A stretch of 64,000 nucleotides of DNA from Bacillota bacterium (GTDB lineage Bacteria; Bacillota; Bacilli; Alicyclobacillales; SLC66): the NCBI GenBank assembly GCA_021828865.1, contig JAJZCW010000005.1, forward strand, positions 62,001 through 126,000, in the 5' to 3' direction. The notes beneath the pieces are model-generated. The model did not search any database and was not told the DNA's origin. It saw nothing but the letters and a program-made list of their open reading frames with translations. Both the position numbers and the translations under genes were made by a program. Position 1 is the stretch's first letter; every line of letters begins with the position of its first letter. Shown here piece by piece: positions 1 to 14,781 of this stretch.

Positions 1-53
1 TGAAGTTCACTGATGTGCCAAGCGAAATCATCAACGCGGGTCCCATCGCGTAA
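1..53 (+). CDS. 3' end of an unidentified gene (partial)
   Basis: The third forward frame is open from the window edge and ends KFTDVPSEIINAGPIA followed by TAA at 51-53. Only about 17 codons are present, so no family can be named. Support for a real gene is the hairpin terminator just downstream on the same strand and the convergent arrangement with the sugar kinase gene. Low confidence. Confidence 0.35.
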   Translation, partial: KFTDVPSEIINAGPIA

Positions 54-83
54 TATCCAACAAAGTTAAGTTAACTTTTCATG

Positions 84-114
84 GCCTCCTCGCCGCTAGT
101 GCGTGGAGGCTTTT
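84..114 (+). terminator. Intrinsic terminator of the leftmost gene
   Basis: GCCTCC (84-89) pairs with GGAGGC (105-110), with extra CGC/GCG pairing inside, followed by TTTT at 111-114. There is no T-run on the minus side, so it serves the plus-strand gene ending at 53. Confidence 0.65.
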
Positions 115-115
115 A

Positions 116-1090
116 CTAATTCACGCTCAAAAATTCCATCACCTCGGCCATCGTCGGCATGGAGGTCATGGCACCTGTTCGTGTCACACTGATCGCCGCA
201 GCAGCAGACGCAACCCGCACATAATTTTCCCAAGTGGATGGTTCAACGCCAAAGAGGTCTGATGACTTCACTCCCTCTTTTTGCAACTGATACAAAATAG
301 CCCCAATAAACGTGTCCCCCGCTCCTGTTGAATCGACAGGCTCCACTCGAAATCCTTCGACGCGAATGGGCATGCTTCCGCTTTTTACGCTTACCACCGC
401 TCCCCCTTTACCAAGCGTACAGATCACCACCGCATCCGTCCGCTGATGAAGAGCGGCAAGTCCTTTTTCCCATTCCGCTTCCCCCGTCAACCAGGTGAGT
501 TCCGACTCATTGCACTTCAACAGTTGCGCATCAGGCAAAAAAGCCTCCAGCCGCTCCTTCGCCATCTCCGGGTTCCGCCAGAATGCCGGCCTCAGGTTCA
601 CGTCAATGCTTAACATCCCGCCTGCCTCGCGTATCCTTTTCGCCATCTTGTGGACACTTGTCGCGATGGGCTCCTCCGCCAACGAATTCGTCCCAAAGTG
701 AACCATATCATCCGTGGCAAATGGAATCGACTCCACATTTTTTTCCGACAAAAAAACATCCGCGCCAGGATTCCTCACAAAAAAGTAATCTGGCTCTCCC
801 TCTCGTCTTGCTACAAATGCGAGTGTGGTTGGCGCCCTGTCCGTACGCTCGACAAAATCCGCATTGACCCCATAGCCTTTTAACGCACCCGTCAGATAAT
901 CTCCAAATGGATCATTGCCTACACATCCTACAAACGATGACTTTCCGCCCAACTTTGCGACCGCCACCGCTGCGTTCGCCGGAGCCCCTCCCGGATGTTT
1001 AGCAAATGTCGATGCGTCCTCTACCGACACATTTACATCGATAGCTGTAAAATCAATTAAAAGTTCCCCGACTGTATAAATCTTTGGCAT
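116..1090 (-). CDS. PfkB-family sugar kinase (fructokinase-like)
   Basis: This 324-residue ribokinase/PfkB-family kinase probably phosphorylates fructose or a related sugar with ATP in the cytoplasm. The N-terminal family signature is present (GELLIDF near residue 8, then HPGGAPANAAVA at about 32-43). The C-terminal signature DSTGAGDTF carries the catalytic Asp. Length is usual for fructokinases. ATG at 1090 is preceded by GAGAGGGG at good spacing. It lies 36 bp downstream of rnr on the same strand. The substrate is inferred; 2-keto-3-deoxygluconate or another sugar is possible. No sucrose or fructose utilisation genes are visible nearby. Confidence 0.85.
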   Translation of the reverse strand: MPKIYTVGELLIDFTAIDVNVSVEDASTFAKHPGGAPANAAVAVAKLGGKSSFVGCVGNDPFGDYLTGALKGYGVNADFVERTDRAPTTLAFVARREGEPDYFFVRNPGADVFLSEKNVESIPFATDDMVHFGTNSLAEEPIATSVHKMAKRIREAGGMLSIDVNLRPAFWRNPEMAKERLEAFLPDAQLLKCNESELTWLTGEAEWEKGLAALHQRTDAVVICTLGKGGAVVSVKSGSMPIRVEGFRVEPVDSTGAGDTFIGAILYQLQKEGVKSSDLFGVEPSTWENYVRVASAAAAISVTRTGAMTSMPTMAEVMEFLSVN

Positions 1091-1126
1091 GTTGCGCCCC
1101 TCTCCCGCACCTGTTCCCGCATTGCA

Positions 1127-3484
1127 TTACCCTACCGGTTGAGTTTTTTTGCTCTTCTTGCCCTTCTCTTTTACTTTGACGCCATAACGCACCTCAATAT
1201 CCTTCAATTGCTTTTTGTCGCGTTTGGCATCATGCTTCTTGGGTGTTCCAAAATATTCGGATGAGGGCTTATTTTTCTTGCCTTTTTTATGTGAATGTCT
1301 GTTTTTAGATGACCCTGTGCTTTTTTGCTCGACCGCCACTTCCAATTCTTTTCGGCCTTCCACTTCTTCCAGATTCGCAACGAGCCCAAATTCCAGCGTC
1401 AATTGCTCCTTGTTCGCCGATATCACCTGAATCCGCAGGCGGTCCCCCAAACGAAATACCCTACGCGTCCGTTCACCGATGAGCGCATGCAGTTTTTCAT
1501 GATAGTGGTAGTAATCATCAGTCAAATAGCTGACGTGGATCATGCCCTCGACCGAATTATCCAGCTCCACAAACACGCCAAACCCTGTCACCCCCGAGAT
1601 GACCCCATCAAATTCTTCCCCCACGTGATCCAGCATAAATTCGATCTTTTTGATTAAATCCGTCTCTCGTTCCGCATCCGTCGCATTGCGCTCCCGCTCT
1701 GAACAGTGGCTGGCGATCTCTGGCATCAGGTCCATCCACCTGTTTTGATGAAAAGGAGAAAGTTGCCCTTCGAGTATCCACTCCCTCAAGATGCGATGGA
1801 TCTGCAAATCCGGATACCTTCGAATTGGCGAGGTAAAATGCGTATAAAAAGAGGTTGCGAGCCCAAAGTGCCCCAAACTCTCACTCGCATAGCGCGCCTG
1901 TTTTAATGACCGCAGCATCACATGGCTGATCAGCGCTTCCTCACGCTTTCCTTTTACAGTCTCCAACAACTGTTGCAAACTGCGAGGATGGATCTTGCTC
2001 AGCGCCTTTAAGTGATAGCCAAAATTATGCACAAATTCGTTTAAGGCCATCATTTTATCCATCGCCGGTTTTTCGTGAACCCGGTATAAAAAAGGCAGTT
2101 CCAGCCAATACGCATGTTCCGCCACGGTTTCGTTGGCCGCCAACATGAATTCTTCGATGATCCGCTCCGCGATACTGCGCTCGCGTTTTACTAGTTCAAG
2201 CGGCTTGCCTTCTTGATCGACGACCACTTTTGTCTCCGCAAAATCAAAGTCGATCGCGCCACGCTCTTCCCTTTTTTGGCGAAGGCCCAGCGCGAGCTCC
2301 TCGAGCAGTTTGAAAAAAGGAATCAGTTCCGCATAGCGCAGAAGTACGGACTCATCTGCCTCCGTGAGAATGTCCCGCACCGCGCGATACGTCATGCGCT
2401 CTTTTGTCTTGATCACGGACGGATACAGCCGATACGATTCTCTCTCGAACTTTTCATTGAACACCATCTCACAGGTGAGCGTGAGGCGATCTACTTGCGG
2501 GTTCAACGAGCAGATGCCGTTCGATAACTTTGGCGGCAGCATAGGAATGACGCGATCGACGAGATAGACACTAGTTGCCCTTCGCAGCGCCTCTTTATCC
2601 AGTACGCCGCCTTCCTGCACGTAATAGGTGACATCTGCGATGTGTACTCCCAGCAGATAATGGCCATTCTCTAATTTTTTTACGTGCACGGCATCATCGA
2701 GGTCTTTCGCGTCTTCGCCATCGATGGTCACTATCGTTTCCCCGCGCAAATCAATCCGCTGCGCAATCTCCGCCTCGCTCACTTCATGCGAAATATTCTC
2801 TGCCGCTTGCAGCACTTCATCGGGGAAGTGTTCGGGAAGCCCGTATTTTCTAACTACCGACAAAATGTCCACGCCAGGATCATTCGGAAATCCCAATATT
2901 TCCACAACTTTACCCGTCATTCCCTGATGACGGCTGGGATAAGTGACAATTTCGACGACGACTTTCTGACCATCCACCGCGTTCCCTAGGGCATCAACAG
3001 GAATGAATACTTCCTGCGGTAAATGCTTATCATCAGGTTTGACAAACCCATACGTTGCAAACGTGGATAACACGCCGACCAGCGAATCACGCGCTCTTTT
3101 TAGGACGCGAATGATTTCCCCTTCCTGACGGTCTCCACCCGTTTTGGGAAAGGGACGAAGGATCACACGGTCGCCATCTAGCGCCCCTCCCATGTCCGTT
3201 GGGCTGACATAATAATCGGCACCGCCTTGGTCGGGAACCAAAAAGCCAAACCCTTTTGCCTTGACTTCCAGTCGGCCAAGCACTAGGTTCATACGCTCCG
3301 GCGCCCCGTACCTCTTGGTGCGAGTTCGCACCACTTCTCCCGCTTCCTCCAGTTGCGACAAAAGCTGTTGCAACTCTGCGGAAGCGCTCTCTTCCTGCCC
3401 AAATTCGCTCAGCAATTCTTCGATGGTCATCGGTTTGTACGTAACTTCCCGTATCAGTTCAAGCAGCGCATCTTTTGTAATCAT
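1127..3484 (-). CDS. rnr: Ribonuclease R
   Basis: A 785-residue 3'-5' exoribonuclease of the RNB family, which degrades structured RNA and takes part in RNA quality control. Order: an N-terminal winged-helix region (about 1-65), cold-shock/OB domains (about 65-230), the RNB catalytic domain with the metal-binding run DGEDAKDLDDAV at about 255-266, an S1 domain (about 630-710; GVISGVTGFGVFVEL) and a very basic Lys-rich tail. ATG at 3484 follows AAAGGAAG. It is downstream of secG and an esterase remnant, as in the secG-yvaK-rnr order of Bacillus. smpB, which usually follows rnr, is not here; the next gene is a PfkB kinase. Confidence 0.96.
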   Translation of the reverse strand: MITKDALLELIREVTYKPMTIEELLSEFGQEESASAELQQLLSQLEEAGEVVRTRTKRYGAPERMNLVLGRLEVKAKGFGFLVPDQGGADYYVSPTDMGGALDGDRVILRPFPKTGGDRQEGEIIRVLKRARDSLVGVLSTFATYGFVKPDDKHLPQEVFIPVDALGNAVDGQKVVVEIVTYPSRHQGMTGKVVEILGFPNDPGVDILSVVRKYGLPEHFPDEVLQAAENISHEVSEAEIAQRIDLRGETIVTIDGEDAKDLDDAVHVKKLENGHYLLGVHIADVTYYVQEGGVLDKEALRRATSVYLVDRVIPMLPPKLSNGICSLNPQVDRLTLTCEMVFNEKFERESYRLYPSVIKTKERMTYRAVRDILTEADESVLLRYAELIPFFKLLEELALGLRQKREERGAIDFDFAETKVVVDQEGKPLELVKRERSIAERIIEEFMLAANETVAEHAYWLELPFLYRVHEKPAMDKMMALNEFVHNFGYHLKALSKIHPRSLQQLLETVKGKREEALISHVMLRSLKQARYASESLGHFGLATSFYTHFTSPIRRYPDLQIHRILREWILEGQLSPFHQNRWMDLMPEIASHCSERERNATDAERETDLIKKIEFMLDHVGEEFDGVISGVTGFGVFVELDNSVEGMIHVSYLTDDYYHYHEKLHALIGERTRRVFRLGDRLRIQVISANKEQLTLEFGLVANLEEVEGRKELEVAVEQKSTGSSKNRHSHKKGKKNKPSSEYFGTPKKHDAKRDKKQLKDIEVRYGVKVKEKGKKSKKTQPVG

Positions 3485-3489
3485 CAGCG

Positions 3490-3834
3490 TTACTTCCTTT
3501 CAATCTCCCGCATAAACGAGAGGAGGTCGGCAAACACTTCTTCCTGATTCACATCCACAGGCAAAATATGCCCTGATTCCGCATACCATTTTAAGTATTT
3601 CTTACTACTCCCCATTTGATCAAAAATATAATCCGCACTTTTGGGACGTACGGTGATGTCTTTTTTGGCTTGCTGGATAAGCGTAGGAACCATTACCTGA
3701 GGAAGTCATGCTCGCACAGACGCCACTTTGCGATGAACCCCTAAATACACAAAAAGTGCCGCCATTGCGACACTCCCCGTTTCCTCGCCATGTAACCATC
3801 ACGGCTTTCTCATTGCTGATCCCACGCCAATCCT
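3490..3834 (-). pseudogene. Degraded carboxylesterase (yvaK/est-like) remnant
   Basis: Between secG and rnr, where Bacillus carries a carboxylesterase of about 248 residues, only about 345 bp remain. The last 60 or so codons (from 3690 down to 3490) read as a good esterase C terminus: PKSADYIFDQMGSSKKYL followed by ESGHILPVDV, with the catalytic His in SGH. Upstream fragments of the nucleophile region survive in shifted frames: GISNEKAV near 3800-3830, then GSVAMAALFVYLGVHRKVAS around 3700-3775, which ends at an in-frame TGA. The N-terminal third and the middle are missing, and no intact GxSxG motif can be read. This is a multiply frameshifted, deleted gene rather than a small functional one. 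Confidence 0.75.
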
Positions 3835-4071
3835 TTATGGATGCGTAACAAACCACGCAATTGCCAGCGCCACGAGATAAAAAAGAATTCCTACGACCGA
3901 GGTCACCTTCGCAAGCATAGGATCTATTCCCCGATTGCGACGAGACGCGCCGACTTCATTGCCACCGCCGGTGATCGCACCTAGTCCGCCGCTGCGTCCT
4001 GACTGGAGCAATATAACCGCGATGAGAAGGAGGCTAAGAACGACCAAAACGATCTTGCCTGCAGTTAGCAC
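3835..4071 (-). CDS. secG: Protein translocase subunit SecG
   Basis: A 78-residue membrane protein of the SecYEG preprotein channel. Two transmembrane helices are seen (about 5-23 and 55-74), separated by the family loop with LLQSGRSGGLGAITGG at about residues 21-36. The start is GTG at 4071, fixed by a near-perfect AAGGAGGTGA ribosome site just upstream. It follows the MFS gene and precedes the esterase remnant and rnr, the usual Bacilli order. It probably lies at the far end of the long glycolytic transcript, since I see no terminator between eno and secG. Confidence 0.93.
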   Translation of the reverse strand: MLTAGKIVLVVLSLLLIAVILLQSGRSGGLGAITGGGNEVGASRRNRGIDPMLAKVTSVVGILFYLVALAIAWFVTHP

Positions 4072-4149
4072 CCTTCGTCACCTCCTTGTACAATCCATAG
4101 AATTGTATCACAATTCCCATTCGCGTAGCAATCATTGAAGTTTTGCACA

Positions 4150-5427
4150 TCACAGAAGTTTGACATGCCGCCTTTCTCGCGCCCTCACCATAGGGAAAAG
4201 TCCCGCCGTCAATGCGGTGACAAAAAGCCCAATCAACACCACAGAAAACCCTACCGTAATCCCCCACACATCACTGGCACGCCCAATGATCCAGGAAGAA
4301 AGTGTGGCGCCAAATCCGGCTCCTGCAAACAAAAATCCAAGCACCGTGCCGGTGCGCTGGGGATAGTTTTCTGCTGCCATGGAGGAAATGGTAGGAAAGA
4401 TAATGCCGAAAAAAAGTCCTGCCATGATCAACAGGTAGGACCAATTTCCTGGCAAAAACAGTCCAAATCCTGTGACAAAAAAGGCTATAGCCGCAGAAAT
4501 GACCACCGACCGACCACTCCCCACACGGTGTACGAAAATACTCCCTGCAAATCGACCGATGGTGTATAGAAAATAGAAGCCAGTCAAATACGCTGCTCCT
4601 GCATCCGTACTCATATGCCTCGCCACATGCATCAACGTGGGTAACCAGTTGGAAAATCCCACTTCCGCGATGACATACAAAGTAATGGACGTCAATAGAA
4701 GATACAATGACACTCGGCGAACAAGTTCCCGCACCGTTGTCTCAGAGGTGACTTTGACCGCCTGTACTTCAGGTACTTCGACTGGCCCCATTGCGGGTAG
4801 CGCCGCCACCGACTGCCCTTTATCTACCGCGTGTCTTTGCCTACTCAAAAGCTCTTTACTCGGAAACCGTAAAAATAGGGAAAAAACAAGGATCAATACA
4901 AGCACTACAAGGACCCCGATATAGGGAAGTTTCCATGACTTCCATGCCAAGAGCGAAAAACCGGCAATCAGCGGCGAAAAGGTGGCGCCAATCCCGTAGG
5001 TGGCGTGCAAAACGTTAAAATACCTTGACTGCGCTTCATCTGCGACGTACGGCACAATGCTGTTGGCGCCAATCTCCATCGTGCCATTGCCAAGGCCACT
5101 AAGCAAAAAACTGAGCGTCAACATCAGGTATCCGTTGGAAAAAATCGTCCCGCCAACACCAATAAGAAGTAGAATATTGCCAACCAAAAGTGTCACTTTT
5201 AGTCCCCAATGATCGACCAAAAACCCACTGATAAAACTCGAGATCAAATACCCCGATGATGACGCAGAAAGCAGTAGTCCTAACGCCGTAAAATCAAGGC
5301 CAAATTGATGCAAAAGAGTAGGCGCGACGACACCGCGTATCATGTCGAGCGCGCCAAATAACAACATGGCGATCATCGCCATTACAAACTCTGCCGAATA
5401 ACGGGGCGGAAGCAGTAAACGACCCAA
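4150..5427 (-). CDS. MFS transporter (FHS/GlcP-like)
   Basis: A 425-residue major facilitator with about 12 hydrophobic helices in two halves, split by a polar loop near residues 195-235. The first loop carries GFLVDHWGLKVT, a degenerate form of the MFS motif A. The pattern SGLGNGTMEIGANS resembles the fucose/glucose:H+ symporter (FHS) branch, so a sugar substrate is plausible but unproven. The start is TTG at 5427, preceded by GGGGGACGG; an upstream ATG is out of frame. It sits 19 bp after eno and before secG, inside the glycolytic operon, where Bacilli do not normally have a transporter. Confidence 0.85.
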   Translation of the reverse strand: MGRLLLPPRYSAEFVMAMIAMLLFGALDMIRGVVAPTLLHQFGLDFTALGLLLSASSSGYLISSFISGFLVDHWGLKVTLLVGNILLLIGVGGTIFSNGYLMLTLSFLLSGLGNGTMEIGANSIVPYVADEAQSRYFNVLHATYGIGATFSPLIAGFSLLAWKSWKLPYIGVLVVLVLILVFSLFLRFPSKELLSRQRHAVDKGQSVAALPAMGPVEVPEVQAVKVTSETTVRELVRRVSLYLLLTSITLYVIAEVGFSNWLPTLMHVARHMSTDAGAAYLTGFYFLYTIGRFAGSIFVHRVGSGRSVVISAAIAFFVTGFGLFLPGNWSYLLIMAGLFFGIIFPTISSMAAENYPQRTGTVLGFLFAGAGFGATLSSWIIGRASDVWGITVGFSVVLIGLFVTALTAGLFPMVRARERRHVKLL

Positions 5428-5446
5428 ACCCGTCCCCCATCTCTAC

Positions 5447-8283
<2,837 letters not shown>

Positions 8284-8303
8284 AAGTATGACTCCTCTCT
8301 ATC

Positions 8304-9092
<789 letters not shown>

Positions 9093-9103
9093 ATTCACTC
9101 TCC

Positions 9104-10288
9104 TCACTCTTTCGACTGAAGCGCTTCTACGCCTGGCAATTTGCGCCCTTCCAAAAATTCAAGCGATGCGCCGCCACCTGTGGAGATGTGTGACATTTTC
9201 TCCGCCAGTCCCGCCTTTTCCACAGCCGCGACCGAATCGCCACCACCGATGATGGTCGTCCCGTGAACCTCCGCCACCGCACGCGCCACCGCATTGGTGC
9301 CAGAAGCAAACGACTTCATTTCAAAGACCCCCATGGGGCCGTTCCACAGTACGGTTTTTGAATCGGCAATCGCAAGCGCGTATTGCTTCGCCGTATCCGG
9401 ACCAATATCGAGCGCCATTTCATCGTCCCCGATGTCATCAATCGTAGAGATACGGGACTTTGCATCGTTTTTGAATTCCTTTGCCACCACCACATCAACA
9501 GGCAGTAACAATGCCTTGCCGTTGGCTTTCGCCTCTTCCACCAGGCGCTTCGCTTCCTCCGTTAAATCAGCTTCCACGAGGGAACGCCCCACTTTTTTCC
9601 CTTGACCAAGTAAAAAAGTGTTCGCCATGCCCCCGCCAATGATCAAGCGATCGACCTTGGTCAGGAGGTTTTCGATCACCTTGATCTTATCGCTGACTTT
9701 CGCCCCACCGATGATAGCGGTGAACGGACGTTCTGGATCAGTCAGTGCGGACCCAAGTGCCGCTAGTTCCTTTTCCATCAAAAAACCAGCTACGCCAGGC
9801 AGGATGTGCGCCACCCCTTCTGTGCTGGCATGCGCGCGGTGTGCGGCACCAAACGCATCGTTGACATAAATCTCTGCCAAGCGTGCGAATTGTTTCGCTA
9901 GTTCAGGGTCATTTTTTTCTTCACCGGGAAAATAGCGGACATTTTCAAGGAGCGCAACCTGCCCATCCTTCATGTTCTCCACTGCCTGTAGCGCATCGTC
10001 TTCAAGCGGATGTTCGATGAATACTACAGGATCGTTGAGCAAGTGTTCCAAGTGATCACGAACGGGCAAAAGGGAAAAAGCCGGATCCGGCTTCCCTTTT
10101 GGCCTTCCCAAGTGGCTGGCTAATATCACGCGTGCGCCCTGCTCCTTCAGGTAGTGAATCGTCGGAAGCGCAGCGCGAATACGCGTGTCATCCGTAATTT
10201 TCCCCTCTGCAAGAGGAACATTAAAATCCACGCGCACGAGCACGCGCTTCCCTTTTACATCAACATCACGCACGTTTTTTTTGTTCAT
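9104..10288 (-). CDS. pgk: Phosphoglycerate kinase
   Basis: A 394-residue monomeric glycolytic kinase that makes ATP from 1,3-bisphosphoglycerate. The N-terminal domain has [22 protein letters not shown] and [10 protein letters not shown]; the linker and C-terminal nucleotide domain show [22 protein letters not shown] and [16 protein letters not shown] at 10288 follows GGAGG. Between gapA and pgk (10311-10324) lies a perfect ATTTTCTAGAAAAT palindrome, possibly an mRNA processing or stability element, though this is only inferred. Confidence 0.98.
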   Translation of the reverse strand: MNKKNVRDVDVKGKRVLVRVDFNVPLAEGKITDDTRIRAALPTIHYLKEQGARVILASHLGRPKGKPDPAFSLLPVRDHLEHLLNDPVVFIEHPLEDDALQAVENMKDGQVALLENVRYFPGEEKNDPELAKQFARLAEIYVNDAFGAAHRAHASTEGVAHILPGVAGFLMEKELAALGSALTDPERPFTAIIGGAKVSDKIKVIENLLTKVDRLIIGGGMANTFLLGQGKKVGRSLVEADLTEEAKRLVEEAKANGKALLLPVDVVVAKEFKNDAKSRISTIDDIGDDEMALDIGPDTAKQYALAIADSKTVLWNGPMGVFEMKSFASGTNAVARAVAEVHGTTIIGGGDSVAAVEKAGLAEKMSHISTGGGASLEFLEGRKLPGVEALQSKE

Positions 10289-10323
10289 GATACTTAGCCT
10301 CCACTCGACAATTTTCTAGAAAA

Positions 10324-12403
<2,080 letters not shown>

Positions 12404-12460
12404 GTACTCACAACCTTTGCTCTTCTAGTTGTTCAAGTATGGTCAAGAACGCCAATGCAT

Positions 12461-12497
12461 GGACGTATTATGTCCCGCCATGAATATAATAGTCCCG
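12461..12497 (-). promoter_or_regulatory. CggR operator (two direct repeats)
   Basis: Read on the minus strand, CGGGAC-N6-ATTC-N4-CGGGAC-N6-CGTC occupies 12497 down to about 12462. This is the same spacing as the B. subtilis CggR operator (CGGGAC-N6-TGTC-N4-CGGGAC-N6-TGTC), with both CGGGAC boxes exact. It begins a few bases after the predicted start of transcription, as expected for a CggR block. Confidence 0.88.
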
Positions 12498-12507
12498 CTC
12501 ATCCCTG

Positions 12508-12536
12508 ATTTTACTCTATATACGAGGAACTAGCAA
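12508..12536 (-). promoter_or_regulatory. Promoter of the cggR-glycolytic operon
   Basis: A -35 of TTGCTA (12536-12531), a 17-bp spacer and a -10 of TAAAAT (12513-12508) fit a housekeeping sigma-A promoter. The -35 abuts the rpoN stop codon. Predicted start of transcription is near 12501, immediately ahead of the CggR operator. Confidence 0.7.
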
Positions 12537-13877
12537 CTAGATGCCACCTAATGATTTCCTTTTTCTTGCAGCCGATGAGGAGATGCGCATTTCGTCTCGG
12601 TATTTAGCAATGGTTCGCCGCGAAACGTGAATGCCATTTTGTAAAAAAAGGGTTGCCAGTTCCTGATCGGTCAGTGGGGCTTGCGGATTTTCTTTGGCAA
12701 TCCATGATTTGATCATAAATTGCACACTGGTGGCCGACACATTTTCCCCAAGTGCACTGGGTAAAGAACTCGTAAAAAATGACTTCAGTTCCATGATCCC
12801 TTGAGGAGTTTCGGCGTATTTTCCAGACACTGCGCGGCTTACTGTTGATTCATGCAACTGCAACTCATCGGCGATGCGCTTCATCGTAAGCGGTTTCATA
12901 TACTTGTCACCTAAAGCAAAAAAATCCTGTTGAATGTTCACAATCGCTTCTGCCACGCGATAGACTGTCCTTCTTCTTGCCTCCATACTACGCAATAAGT
13001 TCAACGCCTGAGATGTTTTTTTTGTGAAAAAATCCTTGTCATCGGCTGACAGATCAGCTTTTGCCAGTTGCCTGTAATACTCATTGAATTTCACCATAGG
13101 AAACGCATGATCATATAGCACAATGACAAATTGACGATCGTCAGGGACAATCGCCAAATCTGGCAAGATGTAATTGATTATTTCACTCGAAAAAGCAGCT
13201 CCTGGATAAGGATTAAGAGATCGAATAAGTGCCACCGCAGCTTCCAATTCCGGACGGGAACACTGCCATTTGGCTAATAGTTGTTGTGTCTTGCCTGCCG
13301 CCAACCATTCGAGCCCCTCTTCGATAATGGCAAGTACGAGTGGCAGGTGTACTGCTGATGAGGGTTCCCCCGAATACTTCGCCTTAGCCTGTAAATGTAG
13401 ACATTCTTTTAAAGAACGCGCGCCGACCCCTGTTGGTTCAAAAGACTGCAGAATCGTTAACGCTTCCTCAACCTGTTCTACTGTCACTTTTTGTATTTTT
13501 GCAATTTCATCAATAGACGCCGTTAAATATCCGCGATCATTCAAGCTTTCAATTATATAGGCCACCACGGAAACAAGTGGAGGCGAAATTTTCACCATAC
13601 GAAGTTGTTCATGTAACACGCTGTATAAATGGACGCCATTATTTACTGCTTGGAGTGCTGCATCCTGAATTCGCCCGACACCATTGGATGGTTGGGAGGA
13701 TGCCGGTCTTTTCTTTTCCATCGGCCATTCGAGTAACGGATTCTCAAGCACGGCTTCCTGAATGTATTCCCGCATTTCTAAACTGGACATTTGCAGAAGC
13801 TGAATAGCCTGCTGAAGCGTTTGAGTCATCACCAACCGCTGCGTCTGATGCTGAATTAAGTCGTACGCCTGTTGCAT
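12537..13877 (-). CDS. rpoN: RNA polymerase sigma-54 factor
   Basis: A 446-residue sigma-54 that directs transcription from -24/-12 promoters with help from enhancer-binding ATPases. Region I is Gln/Leu rich (QTQRLVMTQTLQQAIQLLQM near residue 10 onward, the activator-contact region). The core-binding domain is central, with a HTH at LQLHESTVSRAVSGKY (about 330-345). The C-terminal RpoN box reads SRRTIAKYRDEM, close to the canonical ARRTVAKYRE. ATG at 13877 follows GGAGG. It is directly upstream of cggR, an order seen in several Firmicutes. No sigma-54 activator gene is present in this window. Confidence 0.96.
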   Translation of the reverse strand: MQQAYDLIQHQTQRLVMTQTLQQAIQLLQMSSLEMREYIQEAVLENPLLEWPMEKKRPASSQPSNGVGRIQDAALQAVNNGVHLYSVLHEQLRMVKISPPLVSVVAYIIESLNDRGYLTASIDEIAKIQKVTVEQVEEALTILQSFEPTGVGARSLKECLHLQAKAKYSGEPSSAVHLPLVLAIIEEGLEWLAAGKTQQLLAKWQCSRPELEAAVALIRSLNPYPGAAFSSEIINYILPDLAIVPDDRQFVIVLYDHAFPMVKFNEYYRQLAKADLSADDKDFFTKKTSQALNLLRSMEARRRTVYRVAEAIVNIQQDFFALGDKYMKPLTMKRIADELQLHESTVSRAVSGKYAETPQGIMELKSFFTSSLPSALGENVSATSVQFMIKSWIAKENPQAPLTDQELATLFLQNGIHVSRRTIAKYRDEMRISSSAARKRKSLGGI

Positions 13878-13973
13878 GAAATACCTCCAAATTTAGTTAG
13901 CAAGAATCATGCCTCATTCACTATTATCATATTCTATTACATAAAAACATGACAAGAGGGGGAGGTAGGCGAT

Positions 13974-14768
13974 ATGCAATTGGGTATTATTGGAACAGGA
14001 CAGATGGGAGGAATGCTGACCACTGCCTTTGCCAAAATCAAACAGCCTCAACTTGTGATTTTCAACCGTACTGCTGGGAAAGCGGCAATGATTCAGCAAA
14101 AATACCCTGATCAAATCCAAATTGCCGACTCCATGGAGAGCATCATCACCACCAGCGATTTTCTATTTTTATGCTTAAAGTCCACGGATACGCAACATTG
14201 GTTGTTAAAATGGGGGGATATGCTGAAGTCTAATCAATGCCTGATCATGACCACCAGCCAAATTCCCATTGCTGTAGCAGAATCTTTGACAGTTTCCCAG
14301 ATCGCCAAAGTAATCCCAAGCATCACCCAATATGCGCTCTCTGGATATCTGCTTTATGCACTGGGACCGCGGACGGAAGAAATGACGAGGGCCGTCCTGT
14401 TTCAATTACTCTCCCAAATCGGGATGCCACTAGCCATTGATGAGAATAAAACGCGAATTTACGCAGATTTGAGCAGTTGCGGTCCTGCTTTTTTTGCCAC
14501 GATGATTCACCTGATGGCGGAAGAAGCCGAAAAAAAAGGGGTGCCTTCGCACACCGCTGAATTGATAATTGTCCAAACGCTGATGGGTACGATTCATTTG
14601 ATCAAAGACCATCATTTTACGCTAGAAGACATCATTCAAAAAGTATCCGTGCCAGGTGGAGTGACGGAAGCGGGAGTCATACTTCTCCAACAAGCGCTGC
14701 CCAACACCTTTCATGAATTGTTTGAAGCGACGGAACTTCGACACACAGAAATCAATACTTCCTCCTAA
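13974..14768 (+). CDS. comER: ComER-like protein of the pyrroline-5-carboxylate reductase family
   Basis: A 264-residue Rossmann-fold protein. The N terminus LGIIGTGQMGGML is the NAD(P)-binding loop; the C-terminal half holds the family signature region (SVPGGVTEAG at about 219-228). It is related to proline biosynthesis reductases, but sequence style and length match ComER, a paralogue of unclear role near competence genes in Bacillus. The neighbouring comEA/comEC genes are not in this window, so naming rests on sequence alone. ATG at 13974 follows GGGGGAGG. It is transcribed divergently from rpoN across 96 bp and converges with the L,D-transpeptidase. Confidence 0.7.
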   Translation: MQLGIIGTGQMGGMLTTAFAKIKQPQLVIFNRTAGKAAMIQQKYPDQIQIADSMESIITTSDFLFLCLKSTDTQHWLLKWGDMLKSNQCLIMTTSQIPIAVAESLTVSQIAKVIPSITQYALSGYLLYALGPRTEEMTRAVLFQLLSQIGMPLAIDENKTRIYADLSSCGPAFFATMIHLMAEEAEKKGVPSHTAELIIVQTLMGTIHLIKDHHFTLEDIIQKVSVPGGVTEAGVILLQQALPNTFHELFEATELRHTEINTSS

Positions 14769-14781
14769 AGCAAGTAGTCGA

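Noticed and set aside
3690-3720. In-frame TGA in the esterase remnant as a selenocysteine codon, given selB nearby
   Set aside because: The surrounding sequence is frameshifted and truncated, and no SECIS-like hairpin follows; decay explains it better.
3620-3856. Small minus-strand frame overlapping the secG end
   Set aside because: It is a shifted reading of the esterase remnant and has no ribosome site; not a separate gene.
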